Below the pieces are notes generated by a model. The model was not told where the DNA came from and did no database searches. It saw only the letters and a list, made by a program, of their open reading frames with translations. DNA of 64,000 bases from an uncultured Muribaculaceae bacterium (GTDB lineage Bacteria > Bacteroidota > Bacteroidia > Bacteroidales > Muribaculaceae): assembly GCA_910586975.1 (NCBI GenBank), contig CAJUKX010000005.1, forward strand, positions 49,122 through 113,121, in the 5' to 3' direction. Shown here one piece after another: positions 44,628 through 54,108 of this stretch (position 1 is the first letter of the stretch; each line of letters opens with the position of its first letter). A program made the translations under genes and the position numbers.

Positions 44628-47399
44628 TTATCGAACCATCACTTTGGCAGTGTTGTTGCCGGCTTTTACAATGTAAAGACCCGGTTGTAGGCCGTTGAGC
44701 TGTACTTCTATACCGGCGAGGTTGTAAGCACGTACGTCTTCATATTCGCCTTCGACTATGATACAACCTTTTCCACCGTAGATTACTGGTGCGGTCACTT
44801 CACCGGCTATATCTGTTGCCGAGGCTATGTCTTGTGTGCCATACACGGCGTATGCACCTGCAGGCACCCTCACTGCGCCGTTGGTGGGCTGGGGTGTAGT
44901 GTTATAGCTGGCAGAGAGAAGCTTGTATTTGGGGTCTGACAAATCAACGGGCGAGGGTATGTTGGCCTGGGCCGATACGCTCGGATTCACAAAGAGATAG
45001 ATGGCCTTGTCGCCCTTGGTGAGAGCAAGTGTGCGGTAGCTCCAGTCGTTGAAGTTGATGGTTATGTCGACGTCTTCGGCAAACATGTCGGTGTTGTCTT
45101 TGCGGATGTGGCAAAGTTCGGCATACGACTGTTTGAGTCCGGCACGGTCGGCATTATCAAGGTAGCTCCATACCACCTTCTTGGGGTCGGTGTTATTGCC
45201 GCCGTTGCTGTTTTTAGTGGTTTGGTCGGCACCGAATTCCTGGAATTGCCATATCATGTGCGCGCCCGGAGCCAGCAGCATCTGTGCGGCTACAGAGCCA
45301 AGGCGGCGGGTAGAGGCTGCGATGTTGCCTTTTACACCGGTGTTGCCATAGCGGGCCTGCTTGTAGGCCATGCGTTCTTCGTCGTGGCTCTCGGCATAGC
45401 TAACTGTAGAGCCCCAAGTGCGTTTGTCAAGGGGTGCGTAGAAGCGGTTGAGCGATGCGTTTGAATTGAATCCCATGGCAAACTGGCATGAAGCTTCGTT
45501 GATATTTGCCCAGTTGATTTCGCCGTCCTGAGCCATTTCGTTTTCTTCTTTCTCACCGGCGAGATTTTCGTTGATGAAGTAAGCCGAAGGATTCACGGCA
45601 CGTATGGCGTCGTGGATTTCTTTCATACGGGTCACGCGCGATGCGTTGTAAGCGTTAGTTTTGGCATCGGTCACATTGGTCCAGGTGTTTGTGCTTGCAT
45701 TGTAGGTGGCACCATACGACGAGTTGCTGCCAAGACCTTTCACAAGGTCGAAACGGAATCCGTCTACCTTGTATTCCTTGATCCAGTATTGCACCGCGTC
45801 TTTCCATTGTTGCTGAACGGGTGCGTAGTCTTGGTTCCAGTCGTTCAATACACTGTAGGCGTGCGGTGCCGATCCGTTGTAGAACGGATTCTTGGCTATG
45901 TCGTACATCATGTACCAGGGATGCAGACCATCGCTCTGGTTGAATACAATGTCGAGGATAACGGCTATGCCGCGTTTGTGAAGTTCGTCGATGAGCAGAC
46001 GGTAGTCGTCGGGTGTACCGTAAGCCTTGTCGGGCGCGAAATAGAAGTTGGTATTGTAACCCCATGAATTATTACCGTTGAATTCCATGATAGGCAGCAA
46101 CTCTACGGCATTCACGCCCAGCGACTGTATGTAGTCGAGTTTGCTGAGTACGCCGGCTATGGTGCCTGAGCCATCGGCCTTGCCTTCTGTACCGGTAAAG
46201 TCGCGTATAAGCAGTTCGTATACTATGAGGTCGCTCTGCGGTACGCCCTTGAAGTCGGTTACTTCCCAGTTGTATTCATTCATGTTTGAATTATATACGG
46301 CCACGGGAGTGTTTTGTACGTGTGCCGACGGATAGGGGAGCAGGTCGGGGAATACGGTAGAGGGGATATACTGGTCGTTATAAGGATCGAGAACAAGGCG
46401 GGCGTAGGGGTCGCCGACAGCTTTGTTACCATCGGTGATGAAGTAGTAGATGTAGTCTTTGCCGGCTTCGAGTCCGTTGACTGTTCCCCAGAAGTATTCC
46501 ACGCCGTCTGCAGTGTGCTTGTTGAGAACTGAGGTTGTAGATACTTTGTAATCGTTCCACGAGCCTACGATCATCACGTTCTCTTTTGCAGGAGCAGCTA
46601 TGCAGAATGTAACGCTGCCGTCAGCGTTTTGCACCGGACCCATCTTGGGAGCTCCGCCTGGGTAGGGAACCTCTGCCGAAGCGTTGATGCGTGTAACCTG
46701 AATTGATTTGGTTTCGGTAACGTCGCCATGTTTGGCTACAGCATATACGGTGTAATCGCCTATCTCCTTGAACGAAGTTGTACCGCTTAGGGTTGTAACT
46801 CCGTTGCCCGAAGCGATAGTGTTGTCGGGTGTGCCTACATATATCTGCATGTCTGAAGCCTGTGTGGCGGTGGCGGTAAATGTTACCTCGGCGTCGGTTG
46901 TGATGATATTTGAGCTGAGGCTCGATGAGAACTCAAGCTGGAAACCTGCTGCCAGTACATTTACAAAAATATCGCCGCCCGAAGCGGTTTTGCCCTGCTT
47001 GTTGCCGGTGGCGTCGCGGAATACGAAAGCAAGCTTTTCTACGACTACCGTGGGATCTGTGATGCCGTAGTATGTATTGATGTCGGGAATTGTCAGTGTC
47101 CAGGTGTTGGTCGAAACCCATGTAAGCTGATATTTGGCCGCATTATCGCCCCAAGTGGGTGCGTACTGCCAGTCGGTGTCGCTTTTTGAGGTATTGGTTA
47201 TGACGCCGGTATGTGCATATACCTTGGTATTGGAGCCAACTCCCATAAGTCCTTTGTTGCCTTGGTCGGCATGGAAGGTTACAACTATGTTTTTGGAGTC
47301 GGTCTGAACCGGCGAAGGCTCAGTTGTCACCACCTGTGCCGAGGTTGCCATACCTGCGGCAAGAGTCATGGCAAAAGTAAATAGGTACAGTCTTTTCAT
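44628..47399 (-). CDS. Secreted GH13 alpha-amylase-family enzyme with T9SS-type C-terminal domain
   Basis: A 923-residue multi-domain protein. A signal peptide (1-21, ending TSAQ) leads into beta-rich modules at about 22-235, then a CBM48-like E-set at about 245-350 (MIVGSWNDY), then the GH13 barrel from about 385. Catalytic residues: nucleophile Asp in VDGFRFDLV, acid/base Glu in FINENLAGE, and the transition-state Asp in AESHDEERM. The last 70 residues end GLYIVKAGNNTAKVMVR, like a type A T9SS sorting domain, suggesting surface display. The frame extends to 47468, but ATG 47399 gives the signal peptide. Probable substrates are starch or glycogen. Confidence 0.88.
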   Translation of the reverse strand: MKRLYLFTFAMTLAAGMATSAQVVTTEPSPVQTDSKNIVVTFHADQGNKGLMGVGSNTKVYAHTGVITNTSKSDTDWQYAPTWGDNAAKYQLTWVSTNTWTLTIPDINTYYGITDPTVVVEKLAFVFRDATGNKQGKTASGGDIFVNVLAAGFQLEFSSSLSSNIITTDAEVTFTATATQASDMQIYVGTPDNTIASGNGVTTLSGTTSFKEIGDYTVYAVAKHGDVTETKSIQVTRINASAEVPYPGGAPKMGPVQNADGSVTFCIAAPAKENVMIVGSWNDYKVSTTSVLNKHTADGVEYFWGTVNGLEAGKDYIYYFITDGNKAVGDPYARLVLDPYNDQYIPSTVFPDLLPYPSAHVQNTPVAVYNSNMNEYNWEVTDFKGVPQSDLIVYELLIRDFTGTEGKADGSGTIAGVLSKLDYIQSLGVNAVELLPIMEFNGNNSWGYNTNFYFAPDKAYGTPDDYRLLIDELHKRGIAVILDIVFNQSDGLHPWYMMYDIAKNPFYNGSAPHAYSVLNDWNQDYAPVQQQWKDAVQYWIKEYKVDGFRFDLVKGLGSNSSYGATYNASTNTWTNVTDAKTNAYNASRVTRMKEIHDAIRAVNPSAYFINENLAGEKEENEMAQDGEINWANINEASCQFAMGFNSNASLNRFYAPLDKRTWGSTVSYAESHDEERMAYKQARYGNTGVKGNIAASTRRLGSVAAQMLLAPGAHMIWQFQEFGADQTTKNSNGGNNTDPKKVVWSYLDNADRAGLKQSYAELCHIRKDNTDMFAEDVDITINFNDWSYRTLALTKGDKAIYLFVNPSVSAQANIPSPVDLSDPKYKLLSASYNTTPQPTNGAVRVPAGAYAVYGTQDIASATDIAGEVTAPVIYGGKGCIIVEGEYEDVRAYNLAGIEVQLNGLQPGLYIVKAGNNTAKVMVR

Positions 47400-47465
47400 G
47401 TGTATTTTTGTTAAATAAAATTTAAGGCCCCTTATGGGCACTTTGAATGATAAGTAAGTATTTTG

Positions 47466-47473
47466 CAAAATTA
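47466..47473 (-). promoter_or_regulatory. -7 element for the GH13 gene
   Basis: Reads TAATTTTG on the minus strand, 67 bases upstream of the chosen ATG. No clear -33 element. Confidence 0.5.
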
Positions 47474-47505
47474 GAATACTTCTTTGAAATATGGAAATAA
47501 TAAAT

Positions 47506-47513
47506 TAAATTTG
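47506..47513 (+). promoter_or_regulatory. -7 element for ligA
   Basis: TAAATTTG matches TAnnTTTG and lies 42 bases upstream of the ligA ATG, divergent from the GH13 promoter. Confidence 0.5.
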
Positions 47514-47554
47514 TGCAAAATTTTTTTGAATTAGTCACAAACGAGTCCTGATAT

Positions 47555-49561
47555 ATGCCATCTCCAAAAGAACAGATTGACGCTTTGCGCCGGCTGATCA
47601 ATGATCATAATCATAAATACTATGTAGAGAACAATCCTGCGATTTCTGACTACGACTTCGATATGCTGATGAAACAGCTTGAGGGTCTTGAAGCGCAATT
47701 CCCCGAGTTTGACGATCCGCTGTCGCCTACACACCGTGTGGGCAGCGACCTCGCCAAGGGGTTTGAACAGGTTCAGCATGCCTATCCCATGATATCGTTG
47801 AGCAATACATATTCTGTTGCCGATGTTGACTCGTGGATGGATCGCGTGCTGTCGGCTCTGCCCGGCGAAAGGGTTGACATTGTGGGTGAGATGAAATTTG
47901 ACGGAGCCGGTATCTCATTGATTTATGAGCATGGACGCCTGGTGCGTGCCGTAACCCGCGGCGACGGCGAGAAAGGCGATGTTATTACCGAAAACATAAA
48001 GACCATACGCTCCATTCCCTTGGAACTCACAGGCTCGGGATGGCCCGAATACTTCGAGATACGCGGCGAGGTTGTTATGCCATGGGCATCGTTTGAGCGG
48101 CTCAATTCAGAGAGAGCTTTCAACGAAGAACCTCTGTTTGCCAATCCGCGCAACGCCTGCGCCGGCACGATGAAGCTGCTCAATCCGTCGGAGGTGGCAC
48201 GCCGAGGGCTTGATGCATATTTTTATTATCTGCTTGGCGAGAATCTTCCGGCCGACAATCATTATGATTGCATGATGGCTGCCAAAAGCTGGGGCTTCAA
48301 GGTGTCGGATGTCATGAAACGCATGCACACAATCAATGAGGTCGACGAGTTCATACAGTACTGGGACGAAGCCCGCCGTCAGTTGCCGGTGGCAACCGAT
48401 GGCCTTGTCTTTAAGGTTGACAGTCTGCGTCAGCAACTTAATCTGGGACTTACGGCAAAGTCGCCCCGCTGGGCTGTTGCGTATAAATTCCCTGCCGAGA
48501 GAGCGCTCACACGACTGCGCCATGTAAGCTTTGATGTGGGCCGAATGGGTATTATAACCCCCGTGGCCAATCTTGAACCGGTGCTGTTGTCGGGAACTGT
48601 AGTAAAGCGTGCGTCACTTCACAATGAGGATATAATGCGCACTCTCGACATTCACGACGGTGATATGCTCTATGTGGAGAAAGGCGGTGAAATCATTCCC
48701 AAGATTACCGGCGTTGATACTGCGCAGCGTATTCCCGGGTCTGAAGAAGTCGCTTTCGTAAGCCATTGCCCGGCATGCGGATCGGCCCTTGAGCGTGTTG
48801 AGGGTGAGGCTGCATGGGTATGTCCCAACAAGTATGGTTGTCCTCCACAGATTATAGGCAGGATTGAACACTTCGTTGGTCGACGCATGATGAATATCGA
48901 CGGTATAGGCGAAGAAACTGCAGCCGCTTTATATAACAAAAACTTAGTTACCAACTTTAGCGACTTATATACACTCACTGACGAACAGCTGCTTACTATC
49001 GACGGCTTCGGGCCACGCAGCGCCGAACGTGTACTCGATGGTATTGAGGCCAGCAAGCAGGTGCCCTTTGAACGTGTTATATATGCACTGTCAATCCCGT
49101 ATGTTGGCGAAACTACGGCCAAAAAGATAGCCCGTGCGGTTAACAACATTGACGAACTTATGAGTTGGCCTGCCGAACGCCTTGAAGCTATTGAGGATGT
49201 GGGCCCGCGAATCGCCCGAAGCATTATCTCGTATTTCGAAGCTCCGGTAAATCGAGAGAATATAGAGAAACTGCGAGCCGCCGGGGTACAGCTTGCAATG
49301 CCCGAGGAAGCCCCGGGCGAGCGAACAGATATACTTGCCGGCAAATCGTTCGTTATCAGCGGAGTATTCTCGCTGCACAGTCGCGATGAATACAAGGAGC
49401 TTATCGAGAAAAACGGTGGTAAAAACGTAGGCTCTATTTCCAAGAAAACCGATTATGTATTGGCCGGTGAAAATATGGGCCCCGCCAAACTCGAAAAAGC
49501 CAATAAACTGGGTATTCCAATAATATCAGAACAGGATTTCCTGAAAATGTTAGAATTTTGA
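47555..49561 (+). CDS. ligA: NAD-dependent DNA ligase
   Basis: A 668-residue replicative ligase. Domain order: NAD-binding Ia region (about 1-70), adenylation domain with the active-site Lys in GEMKFDGAGIS, OB fold, a four-Cys zinc finger (CPACG ... CPNKYGCP), helix-hairpin-helix repeats (about 440-580) and a C-terminal BRCT domain (DILAGKSFVISGVF). It seals Okazaki fragments and repair nicks. It is a single-gene unit with a terminator after it. Confidence 0.96.
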   Translation: MPSPKEQIDALRRLINDHNHKYYVENNPAISDYDFDMLMKQLEGLEAQFPEFDDPLSPTHRVGSDLAKGFEQVQHAYPMISLSNTYSVADVDSWMDRVLSALPGERVDIVGEMKFDGAGISLIYEHGRLVRAVTRGDGEKGDVITENIKTIRSIPLELTGSGWPEYFEIRGEVVMPWASFERLNSERAFNEEPLFANPRNACAGTMKLLNPSEVARRGLDAYFYYLLGENLPADNHYDCMMAAKSWGFKVSDVMKRMHTINEVDEFIQYWDEARRQLPVATDGLVFKVDSLRQQLNLGLTAKSPRWAVAYKFPAERALTRLRHVSFDVGRMGIITPVANLEPVLLSGTVVKRASLHNEDIMRTLDIHDGDMLYVEKGGEIIPKITGVDTAQRIPGSEEVAFVSHCPACGSALERVEGEAAWVCPNKYGCPPQIIGRIEHFVGRRMMNIDGIGEETAAALYNKNLVTNFSDLYTLTDEQLLTIDGFGPRSAERVLDGIEASKQVPFERVIYALSIPYVGETTAKKIARAVNNIDELMSWPAERLEAIEDVGPRIARSIISYFEAPVNRENIEKLRAAGVQLAMPEEAPGERTDILAGKSFVISGVFSLHSRDEYKELIEKNGGKNVGSISKKTDYVLAGENMGPAKLEKANKLGIPIISEQDFLKMLEF

Positions 49562-49580
49562 TATAGGTTCTGAACGCAAG

Positions 49581-49617
49581 AAAGCAAGTCGTCCATTATG
49601 GAACGGCTTGCTTTTTT
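49581..49617 (+). terminator. Terminator after ligA
   Basis: AAGCAAGTCGT pairs with ACGGCTTGCTT (one G-U pair) around a short loop and is followed by a T6 run, a typical intrinsic terminator about 20 bases after the ligA stop. Confidence 0.85.
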
Positions 49618-49640
49618 GCTGTTTTTCCAATGATTACTTT

Positions 49641-51986
49641 TTATTTGAATTGCAGACTGACCTGTCGGGTTTTCATTCCCGGCGACGACACTTTTACGGT
49701 GGCTTTGCCTTTTTTACCGTTGCTGCGCACTACGGCTAAAGCCCGGCCTTTCCATGCTTTATGAGTATTGTCGAAATAAGGGTCTTCATCCTTGATGTCT
49801 GCGTTTCCCAGGGCTTGTAGTGTGGCATTGCCATCAACAGTTACCTTTAGTCGGTTATCGGCTATGGGTACGAGACGGCCCTTGGAGTCCACCAATTTAA
49901 TAATGATAAACGACATGTCGTTTTTATCTGCCTTAAGCTCTTTGCGGTCGGCCGACAAACGTATACCTACGGCTTTACCCGCGGTGGCAAGAGTTTTGGT
50001 TTCCATCACCTTTCCGTCGGTCACACCTTCAGCTCTGAGTGTACCCTCTCGGTACGGAAGGGTAAATACGGCCTTCATTTCTTCGGTTTTGTTTTCACCG
50101 ATCAATTCGTCATTCAAAAAAAGGCGTACCTCGGGATAGTGCGAGTAAACCTCAACCTCTATGTTCTTGCCTTCATGTCCCGGCCAATTCCAACTTTCAA
50201 AAGTAGGCCAAGTACCCCATAGCGTGGTCTTTATTTCACCGATATAATTATCAGGCTCTTTCACAGCTATATATAAATGTTCGCCGTCTTCATTCCACAG
50301 CATCGAGCGGTAGTGGCTGATGGGCTTGCGAAGTCCGGTCAAGTCGATATCTCCGCAATATGAAGCATGCCAAGGATATAGCGGACGGTGATAATGCTCG
50401 CCTTCCACATCTCCTTTATAATACCAGCGGCCTATGCCCGACTCGCCTATATAATCCATACCGGTCCAAACAAAGTCGCCTACGATATAAGGATTATCCT
50501 TCACCTTGCGGAAGTTGGCCCATGCGTCGCGCGGATAGGATTCAGTCTGCCACATAACTCGCTCAGGCACACGTGCATGGTCTTTTTCTGATTCATGTAT
50601 AGTATAATTATATCCTACTATATCGTGTTGAGCGGCCAGAGGGTCGTATGTTTCCCATACTTTACCCCAGTTAGCTAAAGCCGATGTGACGGGACGCAAA
50701 GGGTCTTTGGCGCGACATTGTTCAGCCATCTTGCGGGCAGTGGTCACCACTTCTATCTTGTCGCGCTCAATCACTTCATTACCTATGCTCCAGCATATAA
50801 TTGAGGGATGATTGAAATCGCGGTCGAGCATCACATCGAGGTCTTTGCTCCAGTTATCATCAAACAGCTCATGATAGTCGTGGCTGTTCTTGGCATCGCG
50901 CCAGCCGTCAAATGCTTCATCTATCACCATAAGTCCCACTTCATCGCAAGCGTCCAAGAAAGCTTCCGAGGGTATGTTGTGAGAAGTTCTTACGGCATTG
51001 AATCCGGCATCTTTCAGCAGTTCGACGCGTTTGCGCTCGGCTCTGTCGTAAGCCGCCGCGCCCAGAATACCGTTGTCGTGGTGCACGCAGCTGCCGTTAA
51101 TCAGAATTGGGCGACCATTCAGCTTGAAGCCATCGGCAGCCGACCATTCAATAGTGCGGAATCCGAATTTACGGGCGGTTTCGTCGACGATTTTGCCGTT
51201 TTCCTCAATTACGGTAGTGGCAGTATACAGATTGGGGCTTTCAGGGCTCCATGGTTTGGCGTCGTCAACTCTGAATGTGCTTTTTATTTCTTTTCTCTCG
51301 CCGGGGGCAAGGCTTAGTTCCTGCGATTTGGTCTCTCCGGCTACAGTTGTCTTGATTTTAAGATTGCGTTTTTCGCCGCTTTCGTTCACTATATTGGCTG
51401 CGACTACTGCCGTGCATGTGTCGGGAGTGGATATCTTCAATCCCCAATCGGCTATGTGAGCCTTGTCTTGCTCAATAAGCCATACATTGCGGTAGATTCC
51501 CGAGCCGCTGTACCAACGGCAATTCTTCTGCATCGAATTATCGACGCGCACGGCTATGGTGTTTTCTCCTGTCTTGAGATAAGGCGTTATGTCAACGAAA
51601 AATGAAGAATAACCGTATGGATTTGTACCGGCTTTCTCGCCGTTGACATATACATCGGTTTTCATGTACGCACCTTCAAAATATAACTGACGTTTCTTAT
51701 TATCGTCAGGATTGAAAGTAAATGTTTTTCTGTACCATCCGGTTCCTGTTGGCAGGTAGCCGCCGTCGTTGCCCGACGGATTATTTTTGTCGAAAGGGAA
51801 ACTTATGCTACAATCGTGCGGCAGGTCAACAACGAGCCATTTGCTGTCATCAAAAGCCGTCTCATTGGCTGCAGCGATGTCATCAAGCGCAAAAGCCCAG
51901 CCATCGTTGACCCTTGTCCTGTTCTCGGCATCGGCTTGCATAATGGCTAATGTGGACAGAAGGCATGGTATTATAATCTTTTTCAT
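49641..51986 (-). CDS. Family GH2 beta-galactosidase-like glycoside hydrolase
   Basis: A 781-residue protein with a signal peptide (1-20). Domain order: sugar-binding jelly roll (about 25-180), immunoglobulin-like domain (about 185-280), GH2 barrel (about 280-590) and a C-terminal DUF4982-type region. The acid/base Glu is in ICWSIGNEV and the nucleophile Glu in MWQTESYPRDAW. Activity could be beta-galactosidase or another GH2 specificity; the family cannot be split by eye. No sugar transporter or regulator sits beside it. It ends convergent with ligA. Confidence 0.87.
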   Translation of the reverse strand: MKKIIIPCLLSTLAIMQADAENRTRVNDGWAFALDDIAAANETAFDDSKWLVVDLPHDCSISFPFDKNNPSGNDGGYLPTGTGWYRKTFTFNPDDNKKRQLYFEGAYMKTDVYVNGEKAGTNPYGYSSFFVDITPYLKTGENTIAVRVDNSMQKNCRWYSGSGIYRNVWLIEQDKAHIADWGLKISTPDTCTAVVAANIVNESGEKRNLKIKTTVAGETKSQELSLAPGERKEIKSTFRVDDAKPWSPESPNLYTATTVIEENGKIVDETARKFGFRTIEWSAADGFKLNGRPILINGSCVHHDNGILGAAAYDRAERKRVELLKDAGFNAVRTSHNIPSEAFLDACDEVGLMVIDEAFDGWRDAKNSHDYHELFDDNWSKDLDVMLDRDFNHPSIICWSIGNEVIERDKIEVVTTARKMAEQCRAKDPLRPVTSALANWGKVWETYDPLAAQHDIVGYNYTIHESEKDHARVPERVMWQTESYPRDAWANFRKVKDNPYIVGDFVWTGMDYIGESGIGRWYYKGDVEGEHYHRPLYPWHASYCGDIDLTGLRKPISHYRSMLWNEDGEHLYIAVKEPDNYIGEIKTTLWGTWPTFESWNWPGHEGKNIEVEVYSHYPEVRLFLNDELIGENKTEEMKAVFTLPYREGTLRAEGVTDGKVMETKTLATAGKAVGIRLSADRKELKADKNDMSFIIIKLVDSKGRLVPIADNRLKVTVDGNATLQALGNADIKDEDPYFDNTHKAWKGRALAVVRSNGKKGKATVKVSSPGMKTRQVSLQFK

Positions 51987-52012
51987 CGGATATCAGATTG
52001 GTTAGTGATATG

Positions 52013-52020
52013 CAAAATTA
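52013..52020 (-). promoter_or_regulatory. -7 element for the GH2 gene
   Basis: Reads TAATTTTG on the minus strand, 26 bases upstream of the GH2 ATG. It shares a 59-base divergent gap with the acetyltransferase gene. Confidence 0.55.
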
Positions 52021-52033
52021 TTAAAAATATTCG

Positions 52034-52041
52034 TATTTTTG
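52034..52041 (+). promoter_or_regulatory. -7 element for the acetyltransferase gene
   Basis: TATTTTTG ends only 4 bases before the ATG at 52046, so the transcript probably starts at or very near the start codon (leaderless). Confidence 0.5.
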
Positions 52042-52045
52042 CGGT

Positions 52046-52654
52046 ATGATTTACGAAACACATACCATTTGCGGTGAAAATGTAGCCATACCAAGGCCGC
52101 AGAGCTATGCCGACTGCGTCCGGCTAATCCGTTCTGATTCTTACCGCCACAACGGCAGGATGGACTCCTTGTGGCGAATATGGCTCAGCGGCCTTACCCG
52201 CACAAGCATAGGCTTCAGCTTCTGGTTCCGTCTGGCTCAGCACCGCCGAGGCATACTATATCCATTGGCACGCATGATGGCCAAACGCTATAAACGGGGT
52301 TATGGCCTTTTCATCAATCCGCGTACCCCTGTGGGCTACGGTCTATACATACAGCACTGTTGCGGACTAATAATCAACCGCACCGCAGTGATAGGCAACA
52401 ATGTTAACTTCGGGCAATTTACTACAGTCGGCGCTACCACCGAGCATGCGGCCCGAATTGGCAACAACGTATATGTCGGACCCTCAGTCTCCATAGTAGA
52501 CGATATAGAGATTGGCAGCGGAGCCTGCATAGGCGCCGGAGCGGTAGTTACACGCAGCGTGGCTCCAGGAACTACGGTAGGCGGTGTACCTGCCCGCCCG
52601 ATTGCCGCGTCGCCTCATCCCGAATTCATACGCAATCCTTATCCTTTAGAGTAA
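52046..52654 (+). CDS. Hexapeptide-repeat acetyltransferase (serine acetyltransferase-like)
   Basis: A 202-residue left-handed beta-helix acyltransferase. An N-terminal helical part (about 15-75) contains FSFWFRLAQHRRG, and hexapeptide turns follow from about 95 (YIQHCCGLIINRTAVIGNNV, IEIGSGACIGAGAVV), with VGGVPARPIA closing the fold. The layout resembles CysE-like serine acetyltransferases, but polysaccharide-modifying acetyltransferases look alike. No alternative start codon lies between the ATG and the conserved DCVRLIRSD segment, so the ATG at 52046 is firm. It is a single-gene unit. Confidence 0.75.
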   Translation: MIYETHTICGENVAIPRPQSYADCVRLIRSDSYRHNGRMDSLWRIWLSGLTRTSIGFSFWFRLAQHRRGILYPLARMMAKRYKRGYGLFINPRTPVGYGLYIQHCCGLIINRTAVIGNNVNFGQFTTVGATTEHAARIGNNVYVGPSVSIVDDIEIGSGACIGAGAVVTRSVAPGTTVGGVPARPIAASPHPEFIRNPYPLE

Positions 52655-52657
52655 AAC

Positions 52658-52701
52658 ATACCCGCGCAACAAGCCTGTATTACATGCCGTTGCGCGGGTA
52701 T
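52658..52701. terminator. Bidirectional terminator between acetyltransferase and efflux genes
   Basis: ATACCCGCGCAAC (52658-52670) and GTTGCGCGGGTAT (52689-52701) form a perfect 13-bp GC-rich stem with an 18-base loop between two convergent genes. Confidence 0.8.
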
Positions 52702-52719
52702 AGTATCTTATAATCCGAA

Positions 52720-54108
52720 TTATTCGGGGGTATCGGCCGACCAGCCGCCACCAAGTACTTTGTAAAGGTTTATGACTGCGAGGTATTCGTCGCGGTAGGC
52801 GTTGCTGACCGAAATCTGTGCGTCAAAATACCGGCGCTGGGCGTCGAGCACATCAATATAGTTAAGCGAGCCGGCCCTATATTGAATATGAGCCAATTGA
52901 ACATACTTTGAACTGGCATCGCGCAGCTCGGCCTTCAAGGCTCTGTTTTCCTGTACGCGGCGGTATGCTTCAATTGCGGTATTCACTTCTGTGAAAGCTT
53001 TTATCACCGACTGTTCGTAGCTGTATTTAGCTTGGTCGTATACAGCGATTGCAGCCTTGTATTTACGTTTTTTCTTGCCGAAATCAAAAACAGTTCCGGT
53101 AATGTTTCCCAGGATATATGTAAACGGTGATTTGAAGAAATTAGCCAGTCCGTCGTTTTCCAAGCCGCCGGTTAAGTTAAGCCTGAAGTTAGGGAAACGG
53201 TTTGCGTATGAAAGCCCTACATCGGCCATTGCAGCGGCAAGCCTGTGTTCAGCAGCCTTGATGTCGGGGCGGCGTTCAAGCAATGTCGACGTCAGGCCGG
53301 CAGGCAGTTTTTCGGGCAAGCCTATTGTTTGGATTGTCTTATCTGAACCTATTATGTCATGGGGATATTCGCCAATCAACAAAGTAATTGCATTGCTTGC
53401 AGCCTTCACTTGGCGTTCAAGATTAGGGACAAGAGCAGCTGTTGTGGCATATTCTACCTTGGCCTGTTGGTAAACAGTTTCTGACGTAAGGCCGCCTTCA
53501 AACCTCAGACGAGCCTGGTTAAGCGATTCCCAACGGGTTGCAAGGGTCTGTCGCACGATGTGAAGCTCGTTTTTCAGAGCCATAAGGCTGAAATATGCGC
53601 TTGCAGTCTCAGCTATCAACGATATTTTCATGGCATTGTAATCGTCGATAGTGGCTTCATACTTGGCCAGACTGCTTTTCTGCGCCCATGATAATGCGCC
53701 GAAAAGATTTATCTCCCAGTTTACAGATAATTTCAGATCATATTCGGGGTCTTTGGTAGTAGCGAGTCCGTCATATTTGTTAGTTTCATGATTCGCACCT
53801 ACCAATCCGTTGATATCAGGGAGGTAATTTAATTTTTCAATGCCGTACAGATTGCGGGCTTCCTCAATACGAGCGTATGCCTTGAGCAAGTCGCGATTAT
53901 TTTTCAGTGCCTTGTCTATGAGATTGTATAAGGTGGAATCGGTGTAGAATTCCCACCATTTCATCTCGGCTATGCATGTGGAGTCAGCCGACTGGCCTGG
54001 GTGAAAAACTTCGGGCATGGAAGTGTCGGGCTTCGAGAGATTTTTCACTCCCGAGCATGCCGACAGGCTTAGTATGATAATTATATATAGCAGGCGTTGA
54101 TAGCTCAT
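52720..54108 (-). CDS. Outer-membrane efflux lipoprotein (TolC/OprM-type)
   Basis: A 462-residue outer-membrane factor. A lipoprotein signal ends LSAC (Cys18). The rest is made of two repeats of long helices and beta strands typical of the NodT/OprM group, for example VGLSYANRFPNFRLNLTGG near the second barrel strand. It forms the exit duct for the RND pump encoded just upstream, with a 4-base overlap of the two genes. Likely substrates are antibiotics, bile salts or other amphiphiles, which is inference from the family. Confidence 0.9.
   Translation of the reverse strand: MSYQRLLYIIIILSLSACSGVKNLSKPDTSMPEVFHPGQSADSTCIAEMKWWEFYTDSTLYNLIDKALKNNRDLLKAYARIEEARNLYGIEKLNYLPDINGLVGANHETNKYDGLATTKDPEYDLKLSVNWEINLFGALSWAQKSSLAKYEATIDDYNAMKISLIAETASAYFSLMALKNELHIVRQTLATRWESLNQARLRFEGGLTSETVYQQAKVEYATTAALVPNLERQVKAASNAITLLIGEYPHDIIGSDKTIQTIGLPEKLPAGLTSTLLERRPDIKAAEHRLAAAMADVGLSYANRFPNFRLNLTGGLENDGLANFFKSPFTYILGNITGTVFDFGKKKRKYKAAIAVYDQAKYSYEQSVIKAFTEVNTAIEAYRRVQENRALKAELRDASSKYVQLAHIQYRAGSLNYIDVLDAQRRYFDAQISVSNAYRDEYLAVINLYKVLGGGWSADTPE

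Noticed and set aside
38034..52654. A polysaccharide utilisation locus linking the GH3, GH13 and GH2 genes
   Set aside because: They are separated by unrelated core genes (lpx, ligA), face different directions and lack SusC/SusD or a sugar regulator.
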